Positions 15,438-23,694 are shown, counted from the first letter of the stretch. The stretch: DNA of 57,980 nt from Fidelibacterota bacterium (GCA_947476275.1 CANJPQ010000028.1:1-57980), one strand, 5' to 3'. The notes: a model not told the origin generated them from the sequence alone. A program made the numbers and translations.

Positions 15438-16715
15438 CTAAGACAGAACGAAGAACGCCAGAGACGCCGCGGCCATGACCGCGGTCGCTCCCCAGCCCCA
15501 GATTGTCATTCGCTGAGACAACCTCAGCCGCCCCATCGCCCGCGGATTACGAACGATCAGCATCATTACGGCCATGAGGGGCGCCGCCAGCACGCCGTTG
15601 ACCACCGCCGCCCAATAGAGCGAGCGCACAGGATCAAGGCCGACAAAGTTAAGCGCAGCGCCGAGCAACGTGGCCACTGCAATCGTTGCATAGAAGGCGC
15701 GCGCGTCGTTGGGTCGGGCGTCGAGGCTGCCGGTCCAGCGGAACATCTCGCTGACCGCATACGCCGCAGATCCGGCAAGAATCGGCACCGCCAGTAGCCC
15801 TGTGCCGATGATCCCGGCGGCGAAAAGCGCAAATGCGAACACGCCTGCAATCGGGCGCAATGCTTCGGCCGCCTGCGCTGAGGTAGCGATGTCGGTGACT
15901 CCGTGCGCGTTCAGCGTCGCTGCAGTAGCGAAGACGATCGCTAACGATACAAGCGAGCTGAAGGCCATGCCTACAATCGTATCGATGCGTATGCGAGCGA
16001 GTTCCGGGCCCGCCGTCTTTGGTGACACACATAGCGGCTTCGCATGATGGCGGTGCTGCTCCTCGACCTCTTGCCCGGCCTGCCAGAAGAACAGGTAGGG
16101 ACTGATGGTCGTCCCGAGGATTGCAACCATTGCCATCGCGTGCGATCCGTCAATGTCAATGCGCGGAACGAACAAGGATTCCAGCGCGATACCCCATGGT
16201 ACATCAGCGACGAATACTACAGCGACGTACGAGAACAGCGTGAGTGTCGTCCATTTTAGGACGGCGGCATATCGCGGGTAGCTGAGCCAGACTTCGAGCA
16301 CAATGCAGACCACGCCAAAGAGCAGCGTGTAAAGCTGGCCAGGACCGCCGATCAGCAACTCAAGCGCGGCGCCCATCGCGCCGAGATCTGCACCGAGATT
16401 GATGATGTTCGCCACCAGCAACAGCGTCACCACGCTTCTCAAAAGCCAAGGCGAATAGTGGCGCCGAAGGTTGTGTGCGATCCCCCGCCCAGTGACACTT
16501 CCGATTTGGGCAGCCACCTCCTGGATAACGACCATCAATGGGAAGCTGAACACGAAGGTCCAGCAAAGATCGAAGCCAAACTGAGCGCCGATCTGGCTGT
16601 GCGTGGCGATTCCGCTAGGATCGTCGTCAGCGGCGCCGGTTACCAATCCTGGACCTAAGCGTTGCCACAGGAGCAATAGCGGCGATTTCGCCTCTGTCAC
16701 GGGTTCTCCGCTCAT
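15438..16715 (-). CDS. Divergent Nramp-related metal ion transporter
   Basis: The 425-aa membrane protein has about 11 hydrophobic segments and the Nramp-family start GPGLVTGAADDDPSGIATHS. The metal-site motif of canonical Nramps in TM1 (DPGN) is DPSG here at 32-35, and the TM6 motif (MPH) is ISPYLFFWQ, so the metal-binding Met is missing. This places it with Nramp-related proteins whose preference may be Mg2+ or another hard ion rather than Mn2+/Fe2+; that is inference. ATG 16715 has GGCCGGGGT upstream; ATG 16727 is an alternative. A long upstream region with an FNR-type box (17076-17089) may control it. Confidence 0.85.
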   Translation of the reverse strand: MSGEPVTEAKSPLLLLWQRLGPGLVTGAADDDPSGIATHSQIGAQFGFDLCWTFVFSFPLMVVIQEVAAQIGSVTGRGIAHNLRRHYSPWLLRSVVTLLLVANIINLGADLGAMGAALELLIGGPGQLYTLLFGVVCIVLEVWLSYPRYAAVLKWTTLTLFSYVAVVFVADVPWGIALESLFVPRIDIDGSHAMAMVAILGTTISPYLFFWQAGQEVEEQHRHHAKPLCVSPKTAGPELARIRIDTIVGMAFSSLVSLAIVFATAATLNAHGVTDIATSAQAAEALRPIAGVFAFALFAAGIIGTGLLAVPILAGSAAYAVSEMFRWTGSLDARPNDARAFYATIAVATLLGAALNFVGLDPVRSLYWAAVVNGVLAAPLMAVMMLIVRNPRAMGRLRLSQRMTIWGWGATAVMAAASLAFFVLS

Positions 16716-16727
16716 ACCCCGGCCCAT

Positions 16728-17228
16728 TTACGATCTTCAAGTCGCCAACAACACTGGTACAGGCTAGTCATCTGCGAGACTTCGAGGCTCGATATCCAGT
16801 CGAGGGCTTTTCGCTCGCGACCGAATCTCCCTGGATAGGCTGATCCAAGATTTTGTTCTGACGGTTTCGGGTGCGATGCCGGATGAATACGATGGTGCTC
16901 ACAAGGTAGCTACAATCAGCAGATAGCTACAATCAGTGCGGCCATCCCCAGGGCAATGATCGCGACTACGTGCGTCGCGAATGGAGGATCAAGCAGCGTA
17001 AGTCAATCGGCAACGAAGACGCTAACTACACGCGCTCCCGGCACTATGATCTAGCGGAATCAAACGGTCTGTGCCTTGATCCAAATCAAGTCTTTCGCTG
17101 CAAACCTGTCATACCCGTTGACGGTGGGCAGCATTTGGTCGCCTAGCGAGCGCCAATTGGCGCCGCTTGATGCTCTTGTGCTTGTTCTACCGTTTCGCCG
17201 CGCGATAACACAAATGCGACGTGTGGGA
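16728..17228. other. Non-coding region upstream of the Nramp gene
   Basis: No full-length gene was found here. It contains an FNR/FixK-type box at 17076-17089 and a tandem 13-mer TAGCTACAATCAG at 16907-16919 and 16924-16936 (17-base period). A short leftward frame just left of the box encodes a hydrophobic stretch, VVAIIALGMAALIVAIC, ending in TGA, but has no good start. The region could hold a small regulatory RNA, a tiny membrane peptide, or a long Nramp leader. Confidence 0.5.
17076..17089. promoter_or_regulatory. FNR/FixK/ANR-type binding site
   Basis: TTGATCCAAATCAA matches the consensus TTGAT-N4-ATCAA exactly. Read leftward, a plausible -10 (TAGATCAT, around 17046-17053) lies about 30 bases from the box centre, the spacing of a class II FNR-activated promoter. 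Transcription would then run toward the Nramp gene. The Crp-Fnr regulator itself is not in the window. Confidence 0.6.
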
Positions 17229-17897
17229 TCAGGGCGTCCCCGGGCGTTGTTTATCGAACACGTACCACAGCTCCCCCATCTTCCTGTATGGAGAACCATC
17301 CATACGATACCAGCCGTCGAGATAGCTAAAGGTATCGGGCGTCAGTTTCATCTGCGACCAGGAGTAGATCGGCGTTCCGTCGGGCGCTGGGAACGCGCAG
17401 TCGCCCTTCTTCATGTTCCCTGTGTACGCGCTTTCGGTAGACGCAAAGAACACGTCGCATCCCTTCACACCCGCCATATCGGCCGGCGTGAGAGCGGCGA
17501 GTTTTCCCGGATCGAGGTGGGCGCCGGATGTGCGCGCTACGAGTTCGGGACGATCGTTCGGAAAGATGTGTAAGGCGAGGCGAAATTTGCCCGTCCCTGC
17601 GTCGATACTAAACGCATAGATTCTCTGGCGAGTGACTTTGTGCGGTGGAGCCGCGTCTTGCCACTCCGCGTAGTAGGCGTACGGTCCAAATGCCGGTGCA
17701 TCGACAAGGCGGATGAACAAGCGCGTCGGGGTATGACGGTCTGCGGGCGGCAATTGGATTTCGCTCTGGGCTTGCCGCTGGTTGTCGTAATCGCCAGGCC
17801 ACCAGTCGAGAAACGTCTGGAATTCTGCGGGAGCGGCAAGGGCGCTCCCGGATGCCACGATCATCCACACGGCACAGACCCGTAGTAAGCTTCTCAT
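17229..17897 (-). CDS. Secreted CpcT/CpeT-like (DUF1001) protein
   Basis: The 222-aa precursor starts MRSLLRVCAVWMIVASG at 17897 with GGAGGGAC upstream; the open frame continues to 18122 but lacks support. After the Sec signal (to ALAAP) comes FLDWWPGDYDNQRQ and RLVDAPAFGPYAYYAEW, then CDVFF, CAFPAPDG and MKLTPDTFSYLDGWYR. This order matches the CpcT/CpeT chromophore lyase-like family, which in cyanobacteria attaches bilins to phycobiliproteins. No phycobiliprotein is expected here, so a different, perhaps tetrapyrrole-related, exported role is likely. It is divergent from the PAP/fibrillin gene. Confidence 0.75.
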   Translation of the reverse strand: MRSLLRVCAVWMIVASGSALAAPAEFQTFLDWWPGDYDNQRQAQSEIQLPPADRHTPTRLFIRLVDAPAFGPYAYYAEWQDAAPPHKVTRQRIYAFSIDAGTGKFRLALHIFPNDRPELVARTSGAHLDPGKLAALTPADMAGVKGCDVFFASTESAYTGNMKKGDCAFPAPDGTPIYSWSQMKLTPDTFSYLDGWYRMDGSPYRKMGELWYVFDKQRPGTP

Positions 17898-18044
17898 ATG
17901 TCCCTCCGCAAGGTGTCCCATTCTGTTTCGCTCGACTTTAAATTTCGGGCCATCCATTGTGAAGTGGATCGCTGTTGGATCAGCAGCCGGCCAGTTTGTC
18001 GTTGCCGACACCATGCTCAAAGGCGGCGCGGAGGGAATCGTTTG

Positions 18045-18674
18045 ATGTCCGATATTCAGCACATAAAGCAGCGATTGCGAGCTCTCACGGCGGAAGCTGC
18101 CGCAGGCTTTGAGGTCAATCATGACTCCTCGACGACGGCCCAGATCATCTCACTCGCCGAGCAACTCGAGAGCCTTAGTCCGACGGCGCGACCCGTAGAC
18201 GATCTGCGGGGACTCGATGGGCGGTGGAAGATGCTGTACTCGAGCTTTGGCCTTGAACGGAATACGACGCTACGCCGGATCTCATTCGCAACATTGCCGA
18301 GAGATGCCGAGATTGCGGTGACCGGAGTCTTTCAAATGGTCGATTCTGCGTCCGGTTGCTATGACAACCACGTCGAATTCGTGACCAAAAGTGCAATGAG
18401 CGGCGTTCACGTCACGCGTGGCGTGTTCAAGCCGGAGGACGGCTCCGACAAACGCCTCGCAATCACTTTCATCGGCAACCACGCGCGCCCTTTATCTTCA
18501 GAAAAGTCCGTAGATGATTTACGCCTGGCCCTGGGAATCGAACCGGACGCTCCTCTTGAGGCCCCCGTTAACTTTACGGGCTGGTCGGACGTGACGTATC
18601 TCGACGATGAGTTCCGTTTGATGCGGGGCAATGCCGGCAACTTGTATGTGCTGGAGAAAGTCGCCGCCGCTTGA
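18045..18674 (+). CDS. PAP/fibrillin (plastid-lipid-associated) domain protein
   Basis: The 209-aa protein starts MSDIQHIKQRLRAL at 18045 with GGAGGG 15 bases upstream; the frame is open from 17898 but without a sensible start. The lipocalin-like PAP signature is visible: LRGLDGRWKMLYSSFGLERNT near residue 55, a long central strand region and FRLMRGNAGNLYVLEK at the C-terminus. No signal peptide is seen. In plants and cyanobacteria fibrillins bind lipids near photosynthetic membranes; in this organism the ligand is unknown. It shares its promoter region with the divergent CpcT-like gene. Confidence 0.7.
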   Translation: MSDIQHIKQRLRALTAEAAAGFEVNHDSSTTAQIISLAEQLESLSPTARPVDDLRGLDGRWKMLYSSFGLERNTTLRRISFATLPRDAEIAVTGVFQMVDSASGCYDNHVEFVTKSAMSGVHVTRGVFKPEDGSDKRLAITFIGNHARPLSSEKSVDDLRLALGIEPDAPLEAPVNFTGWSDVTYLDDEFRLMRGNAGNLYVLEKVAAA

Positions 18675-18739
18675 TTTGGCTGACTGTCTGACGCCCCTCT
18701 ATTTAAACAAAAGGGCAGCGAGCGATTATCGCCTTCCGC

Positions 18740-19564
18740 TCACTTGATGCCCGCATCTGTAAAGGGATCGCGGGCGATCAGCTTAGCGGTGAGCAAACGC
18801 CAGATCAGCTTTGGTAGGGTGAGCCAGTTGATACGCGCACCCGACACGCGGTTATCGAGGACGTGCTGCGCAATATAGGCTGCGACAGGTTCGACCGGAT
18901 CGCCGAACATCGTGATGAACTTCTTTTCGCGGCGTAGAACGGCAGCGGGCTGATCGGCGGCTTCGCCCAGGCCGAGGTCGGTGATAACGATGCCCGGCTG
19001 AATGAAACCCGCAATAACACCGCTGCCCTTTAGTTCCTTCACGAGGCTCTTGGTGAAGTAGGTAATGGCTCGCTTGGTCGTGCCGTAGACCGACATCCCG
19101 GGCCGCGTCATCCCGTCAGAGCCAAAGCCTTCGAAATTATAGATTGCACCACGCAGGCCGTCGATGACGGCCTGCCGCCCCATCTCACGAATGGCGACGT
19201 TAGAACAGAGGATCGTGCCAGTTACGTTTGCATCCACCACCCCGGCGATCTCGATGACCGAGAGATCGCCAACGGGGCGGTAGCGGTTGATGAGGCCTGC
19301 ATTGTTTATCCAAATGTCGACACGCCCGAATCTTTGCACGGCGGCGGACCACAGGCTTTCGACGTGATCGGGCTTGGCGACATCGGCTGAGACAGCGAAG
19401 GCTGCACCGGAGAAGTCGCGGCTGTTGAGGTCCGCAGCAGCCTTGTCCGTTAGCTCCTGCCGACGGCCGTTGACCACGACATTGTGTCCGCGCCGCAGGA
19501 ACTCGGCGGCCATACCGAAGCCTATGCCCCGAGTTGACCCCGTTATAACGATCGTCTTGGTCAT
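18740..19564 (-). CDS. Short-chain dehydrogenase/reductase (classical SDR)
   Basis: The 274-aa protein has the cofactor motif TGSTRGIG at 8-15 with NGRR after beta 2 (NADP-preferring), the structural NNAG motif, and the catalytic YGTTK with Y160 and K164. The usual catalytic Ser position sits in the unusual EGFGSDGMTRPGM segment. The ATG at 19564 is chosen; TTG 19573 is possible. It follows the NAD(P)-binding gene after 10 bases and is probably co-transcribed with it. Substrate unknown. Confidence 0.85.
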   Translation of the reverse strand: MTKTIVITGSTRGIGFGMAAEFLRRGHNVVVNGRRQELTDKAAADLNSRDFSGAAFAVSADVAKPDHVESLWSAAVQRFGRVDIWINNAGLINRYRPVGDLSVIEIAGVVDANVTGTILCSNVAIREMGRQAVIDGLRGAIYNFEGFGSDGMTRPGMSVYGTTKRAITYFTKSLVKELKGSGVIAGFIQPGIVITDLGLGEAADQPAAVLRREKKFITMFGDPVEPVAAYIAQHVLDNRVSGARINWLTLPKLIWRLLTAKLIARDPFTDAGIK

Positions 19565-19574
19565 CGGCGCCAAA

Positions 19575-20219
19575 TCACTTTGTGTCCGAGACCTGATAGG
19601 CTTTGCCTATCGATGCCGGATCTGACAAGGCCCGCAACAACTCGGCCGCCACATCGGCCCGTGAAATCTTCCACGTCGCCTGGCCGCCGACCGGATTGGC
19701 GCCCTCCCACCTGATCACCTGACCGCGTGCGGGAGTGTCCGTCAATTGTGGCGGTCGAATGATTGTCCAGTCCAAGCCGCTCGCCCGAATCAGGGATTCC
19801 TGTTGCGTCTTGTCGATCAGGACGTCCTTGAGGATGAAGCGCTGCACGAGCTTCACCCACCAGGGACCGATTCCATTGCTTTCGCTCGCACCGACGGACG
19901 ACACGACCAGCAGGCGCTTCACGCTATGGCGTTGCATGCCTGCGATGATCGGCTTTGTGCCTTCCGTGAGGGGCGATCCGGGGCCCTTGAAGGAGATCCC
20001 CAGGGTCGAGACCACCGCGTCGTAAGATCGATCGAACGCCGCTTCGATGGTCTGCGGCTCGTGGATGTCACCGGCCACGGTCAGAAGATTGGGATGGTTG
20101 ATCGTGACCTTTGCAGGCGAGCGAACAACCGCGGTCACAGAGTGGCCACCGGCAAGAGCCTGGCTCAGGAACTGGGCCCCAGTCTTGCCGGTGGCGCCGA
20201 ACAGCAACAGCACAGCCAT
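19575..20219 (-). CDS. NAD(P)-binding atypical SDR (NmrA/YwnB-like), cytoplasmic
   Basis: The 214-aa protein starts MAVLLLFGATGKTGAQF, with the GATGKTG glycine motif of atypical SDRs, a VVRSP strand end, and later RLLVVSSVGA and WTIIRPPQLTD. No signal peptide is present, unlike its neighbour at 20255-20992, with which it shares fold and probably origin. The catalytic Tyr-x3-Lys is not conserved, as is common in NmrA-like proteins, so it could be a redox sensor, an epimerase-like enzyme or a reductase. Confidence 0.8.
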   Translation of the reverse strand: MAVLLLFGATGKTGAQFLSQALAGGHSVTAVVRSPAKVTINHPNLLTVAGDIHEPQTIEAAFDRSYDAVVSTLGISFKGPGSPLTEGTKPIIAGMQRHSVKRLLVVSSVGASESNGIGPWWVKLVQRFILKDVLIDKTQQESLIRASGLDWTIIRPPQLTDTPARGQVIRWEGANPVGGQATWKISRADVAAELLRALSDPASIGKAYQVSDTK

Positions 20220-20254
20220 GACGTAAGTCTTTCTTATCGCGGGTGCGTCGGTGG

Positions 20255-20992
20255 CTACTTATCCTTGGCGACAGATGCAAACTTGTCCGTGAGGACAGTC
20301 GCGGCAGTTCCATCTTCCCCGATAACGCCAACGGTCTTGCCCAGGGCGCCGGCATTGCCGAGCGCCGCTGCCATCACGAGCCCGACGTCCGCGCGACAGA
20401 TCGCGCCCGAGCCCACAGCCGGGTCGGTGCCGAACTTGATGCCGGTCTTGCCGGGGTCGCAGTCCTTCAAGCCGCCAGGACGAACGATCGTATAGGGCAG
20501 GCCGGACTTGCGCAGATGATCTTCCCCCTGGCCCTTCCACATCAGAACCATGCCGAAAATCTTGTTGAGCATGACGTTCGGGTCGGAGCTGCCGGCGCCG
20601 AGCGAGGACATGAGGACAAACTGTTTGACCTTCGCCGCCTTTGCGGCATCGACCAGATTAGCGACGCCTTTGAAGTCGACGACCTCTGGACGGTTGTCGC
20701 CCTGCGGCGAACCCGCTCCGATGGTGGAAACGACAAAGTCCACACCCTTCACAGCCGGAGCAAGGGTTGCGGGTTTGGTGACGTCGCCGACGACGACGGT
20801 AACGCCATTCCCAAGATCGGCTGTTTCGCGCGTCAGAACGCGAACCTTATAGCCCTGATCAACAAGAATCTTGATCAGCGGCTTACCGCTCTTGCCCGCA
20901 CCGGCGACAAGAACAGTGCCCTTGTCAGCCGCAGCAAGATTTCCACTGAGTGCCACCATCACAGCAGTAATCGCCAATGTGATCTTGAACAT
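20255..20992 (-). CDS. Exported NmrA-like NAD(P)-binding protein (copy 1)
   Basis: The 245-aa precursor has a clear Sec signal, MFKITLAITAVMVALSGNLAAAD, followed by a Rossmann fold with GAGKSGKP, VLTRET, DFVVSTIGAG, FVLMSSLGAG and YTIVRPGGLKD. Strong GAGGGGAC ribosome bases precede the ATG at 20992. It is related to 26343-27098, which is also exported. NAD(P)-binding folds are normally cytoplasmic, so a signal peptide on two paralogues is unusual. It lies downstream of the methyltransferase gene beyond a terminator hairpin. Confidence 0.8.
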   Translation of the reverse strand: MFKITLAITAVMVALSGNLAAADKGTVLVAGAGKSGKPLIKILVDQGYKVRVLTRETADLGNGVTVVVGDVTKPATLAPAVKGVDFVVSTIGAGSPQGDNRPEVVDFKGVANLVDAAKAAKVKQFVLMSSLGAGSSDPNVMLNKIFGMVLMWKGQGEDHLRKSGLPYTIVRPGGLKDCDPGKTGIKFGTDPAVGSGAICRADVGLVMAAALGNAGALGKTVGVIGEDGTAATVLTDKFASVAKDK

Positions 20993-21039
20993 GCCCTTTG
21001 TCCCCTCGTTGTTTGTGTCGTGTAAAACATGAAAATGAA

Positions 21040-21076
21040 AAGGGACAGAGCCCGGTGAAGCCGGAGTCTGTCCCTT
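21040..21076 (-). terminator. Rho-independent terminator of the methyltransferase gene
   Basis: Arms AAGGGACAGA (21040-21049) and TCTGTCCCTT (21067-21076), with inner CCGG/CCGG pairing, form a long stem. Read leftward, it is followed by TTTTCATTTTCAT. It lies 22 bases after the stop of the methyltransferase at 21098. Confidence 0.8.
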
Positions 21077-21097
21077 AATTTCAGCAGCCGAGCGCTT

Positions 21098-22285
21098 TTA
21101 TGCCGTCTTGATGGAGTGGCGCGCGCCGAAGCCTGGAAGGGCGGCGACAGAATTCTTCGGCATCGTAAAGTGCTTGGAAATCTCGCCGTTGAAGTCGGTC
21201 TCGTGGTACTCGAAGCTCCAGACTTCATTGTTCCAGCGATGATCCCACCAACGCTGGTACATGGCGCGCGCTGGAGATTTTGGGCCGCCAGAGTTGAAAT
21301 CGAGCGGGTAGTAGACGCCGCCCGGACGGGTGACCCGGGCTGCTTCCGCCACGACCTTGCGCGTGATATCGGCCGGCAGTTCGTGGTGGATGATGTAGCT
21401 GACGACGAGATCGAAATGGTTGTCCGGAAACTGGGTCGTCTCCGCCAGCCGCTGCGCAAAGTTGGCTTTCACGCCCAGCTTGTTGGCGCGCATATGGGCA
21501 TAGCGAACCATCGGGCCGCCGACGTCGATGCCCCAAACCTCTGCGTCCGGGAACCGTTCCTTCAGCGCTACAGTCATCTGACCGACGCCGCAGCCCATGT
21601 CGAGGATACGCTTTACCTTGCCATCTTCCGGGATCGGGAAGCGCGCCGCGGTGGCCTTGTGGATCTGATCCTGTTCATTGTGGCCGATGACGTTGATATA
21701 AAAGCTGTTGGTGCCGTAGTGATAGATGTGGCCGGCAAACTCGTCACCGACATAGCCACCCGGCTGAATGTGAATTTCGTGCCGAGCATAGGTCGGGATA
21801 TCCATCTTCGGATTCAGCTCCAGGCTGCCCGGGCCCGCCTTGTCGTTGGCTTCCATCTCCGAGAGATAGAGATCGGCGTTGGCATGGAAATAGTCCTGCA
21901 AGGTCTTCCAAGTCACCTGCTGGTTTGCGAGCCAGGTCTTGGCTGAGATGTTGATGCCCGGCTCATTCTCCACCAGGGCCAGCATCTCCTGCCGCGTCAT
22001 CGGGGTCGTAGGGTCAATGCCCTTGTTTGCGAGGATGCGATTAAACTGGTTCCAGGCCGAAGCCTGAATCGCCTTCGTGTGCATAAGGCGGAAGCCGAGG
22101 GTGAAGTCTTGTTGGCTTTCGAGATCGAGCGCACCAAAGCGTGTCAGGCGTCCATCCTTGCCGCGCGGCGCAAAATCTGCGGGAAGCTTTAGGGTCTCTC
22201 CCGCCTCAGCCACACGATCCTTCATCAAGCCGGCAATCGCGACCGACGCCGCGCCCCCGGTAAACACAGTACGACGAGCCACCAT
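21098..22285 (-). CDS. Tat-exported class I SAM-dependent methyltransferase (copy 2)
   Basis: The 395-aa paralogue of 419-1624 begins MVARRTVFTGGAASVAIAG, a twin-arginine signal. It keeps the HEIHIQPGGYVGD block, IYHYGTN, motif I DMGCGVG near residue 225, WGIDVGGPMVRYAHMRAN, the DLVVSYIIHHELP segment and the C-terminal RWWDHRWNNEVW. Motif I is closer to consensus than in copy 1 (GCGVG against GCAIG). The partner gene lies 33 bases upstream rather than downstream. A terminator follows. No substrate is assigned. Confidence 0.85.
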   Translation of the reverse strand: MVARRTVFTGGAASVAIAGLMKDRVAEAGETLKLPADFAPRGKDGRLTRFGALDLESQQDFTLGFRLMHTKAIQASAWNQFNRILANKGIDPTTPMTRQEMLALVENEPGINISAKTWLANQQVTWKTLQDYFHANADLYLSEMEANDKAGPGSLELNPKMDIPTYARHEIHIQPGGYVGDEFAGHIYHYGTNSFYINVIGHNEQDQIHKATAARFPIPEDGKVKRILDMGCGVGQMTVALKERFPDAEVWGIDVGGPMVRYAHMRANKLGVKANFAQRLAETTQFPDNHFDLVVSYIIHHELPADITRKVVAEAARVTRPGGVYYPLDFNSGGPKSPARAMYQRWWDHRWNNEVWSFEYHETDFNGEISKHFTMPKNSVAALPGFGARHSIKTA

Positions 22286-22318
22286 GGTTATTTGTCCTTG
22301 TGATTGAATGAGGTCAGC

Positions 22319-22660
22319 TTAGCCGCGCTTTGGGAAGTCGGCCGCGATGCCGCGGGTGCCTTCGTTCCCTAAAGGGGCGAGGGCCAGTTCGATAAAGCGG
22401 TCGCGGTCCTTTTCCCACATCGCCTGCTCCTCAGCCGAAGGTACGTATTTCTCAATCATCTCCGACGTAATGCCCTTCTTGGCCATCACGGCTTCGACGA
22501 CCTTGAGCCGTCGCTTGGTTGACCACATTTCCGCGCTCATCGCGATCAGACAACTCACCACGTTGTCCAAAACGCCATTGCCGAGGAACACGCCGTTCTT
22601 GACGTCGGACTTAATCGCTTCCGTCGCGACAGTAAGATGCTTGGATTCGGCATTGGCCAT
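22319..22660 (-). CDS. Small conserved partner protein of the exported methyltransferase (copy 2)
   Basis: The 113-aa protein starts MANAESKHL at 22660 with GGGACC upstream; the open frame reaches 22741 without support. It matches the product of 1636-1989 through LGNGVLDN, AEMW, RRLKVVEAVMAKKG, TSEMIEKYVPSAEEQAMW and the following KDRDRFIELAL. No signal peptide or membrane segment is seen, so it is probably cytoplasmic while its partner is exported. It may be a folding or cofactor-loading chaperone, or a subunit carried along by Tat; both are guesses. Confidence 0.75.
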   Translation of the reverse strand: MANAESKHLTVATEAIKSDVKNGVFLGNGVLDNVVSCLIAMSAEMWSTKRRLKVVEAVMAKKGITSEMIEKYVPSAEEQAMWEKDRDRFIELALAPLGNEGTRGIAADFPKRG

Positions 22661-22805
22661 GTTTGGTCCCTTTGGATGGTTGGTGTCCATGTCGCGCAAA
22701 CTCGAGAGGGCGCAGGTAGATACTATTCGTACTGTACGCAATTATGATGCTGCCGGATTTCAGACGGCAACCATTTGGCGGGCAATATGGACAAGATCGA
22801 TCAGG

Positions 22806-23342
22806 CTACAACGGCGCCGTCGGCTTCTCCTTGGCTAAATAGTGGGTATGGATCGCGAGAAGCTTCTTAACCCCTTCGACTACATGGACGCTCGAGAGCG
22901 TCGCGCCAGAGATGGTCGTTGCGCCGGTTTTCGCGCTCCACTTTCCGTAGGTCTTACCGACAAGCAGCGCGCGCCATTCTGGCTTCGCGATATCGCAATA
23001 GCCCTCGACGCAGACTAGGATCTCGATGCCCGTCACCACGCCTTTCGCATCAATCGCGACCGCGTAGCTGATGATGTCCTGCAGGCCATAAACCTGATCG
23101 AGAAACAGCCAGTCACCGGCCGAGGTTCGCCAAGCCTTGAATCTTGGACGAATGAATGGAACTTCGTATTCAGATCTCAAATATTCGAGCTGATCCTCCG
23201 TCAAGGCGAAGTCCGCGGGCGCAAGCGACTGTCCCGGAAACAGACGCGCTTGGGCCACCTCAATAGATTGATTCTCCAGCGCGATTGCCGGTCCGGCGAA
23301 TGCGACGAGTGCTGCTGGAACGAGGTTTAGTCGCGAGCGCAT
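22806..23342 (-). CDS. Exported FMN-binding domain protein
   Basis: The 178-aa precursor starts MRSRLNLVPAALVAFAG (23342) with a signal ending near AIALE. Its C-terminal domain matches the FMN-binding family seen in NqrC, RnfG and NosR, with YAVAIDAKGVVTGIEILV and the flavinylation-type motif SGATLSS at 145-151, where S150 would carry FMN through a phosphoester bond. That bond needs ApbE, which is not in the window. It is divergent from the TonB receptor, a common context for extracytoplasmic flavin electron transfer in metal acquisition. Confidence 0.8.
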   Translation of the reverse strand: MRSRLNLVPAALVAFAGPAIALENQSIEVAQARLFPGQSLAPADFALTEDQLEYLRSEYEVPFIRPRFKAWRTSAGDWLFLDQVYGLQDIISYAVAIDAKGVVTGIEILVCVEGYCDIAKPEWRALLVGKTYGKWSAKTGATTISGATLSSVHVVEGVKKLLAIHTHYLAKEKPTAPL

Positions 23343-23694
23343 TTGTATCCGTTCACATGTGGCCAATGGGGGCTTCGACCGCGAGGCGCTTCGCGTTCGC
23401 CATCGCAAAGAAACTCGAATGTTATCTCGCAAAGTAAAGGCCGACCCAGGTCGATCGTCCGGATCTTGCTTTCCTTATTCTTGCAGCCTGCAGAAACGCT
23501 GTTCGCAGGTGCGGTATGTTCCATCATCGTCGCCAGCTGCAACCAGGGATTATGCAAAGTGCCATTTGGGCGCTGTTACCTGAAAGCTGCAGCCTCTGCA
23601 GAATTGGTCGGTGCGCGAAATTGTGGAGGAATAATTACGCTAGTCCATCCAATATCTCTGCGGGGAATAGGTCTGATTTTTTTAGGGGGAATAC
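23343..23694. other. Divergent promoter region of FMN-binding and TonB-receptor genes
   Basis: No gene was found. The stretch holds the ribosome site AGGGGGA just before the receptor ATG and two CTGCAG palindromes three bases apart (23587-23601). No Fur-box-like 19-bp palindrome and no cobalamin riboswitch box were recognised. Confidence 0.4.

Noticed and set aside
17076-17573. 165-aa + strand frame beginning at the FNR-type box
   Set aside because: Most of it is antisense to the CpcT-like gene, and the apparent start lies in the regulatory site.
23343-23694. Possible cobalamin riboswitch or Fur box ahead of the TonB receptor
   Set aside because: No B12-box-like sequence and no Fur-type palindrome were recognised.
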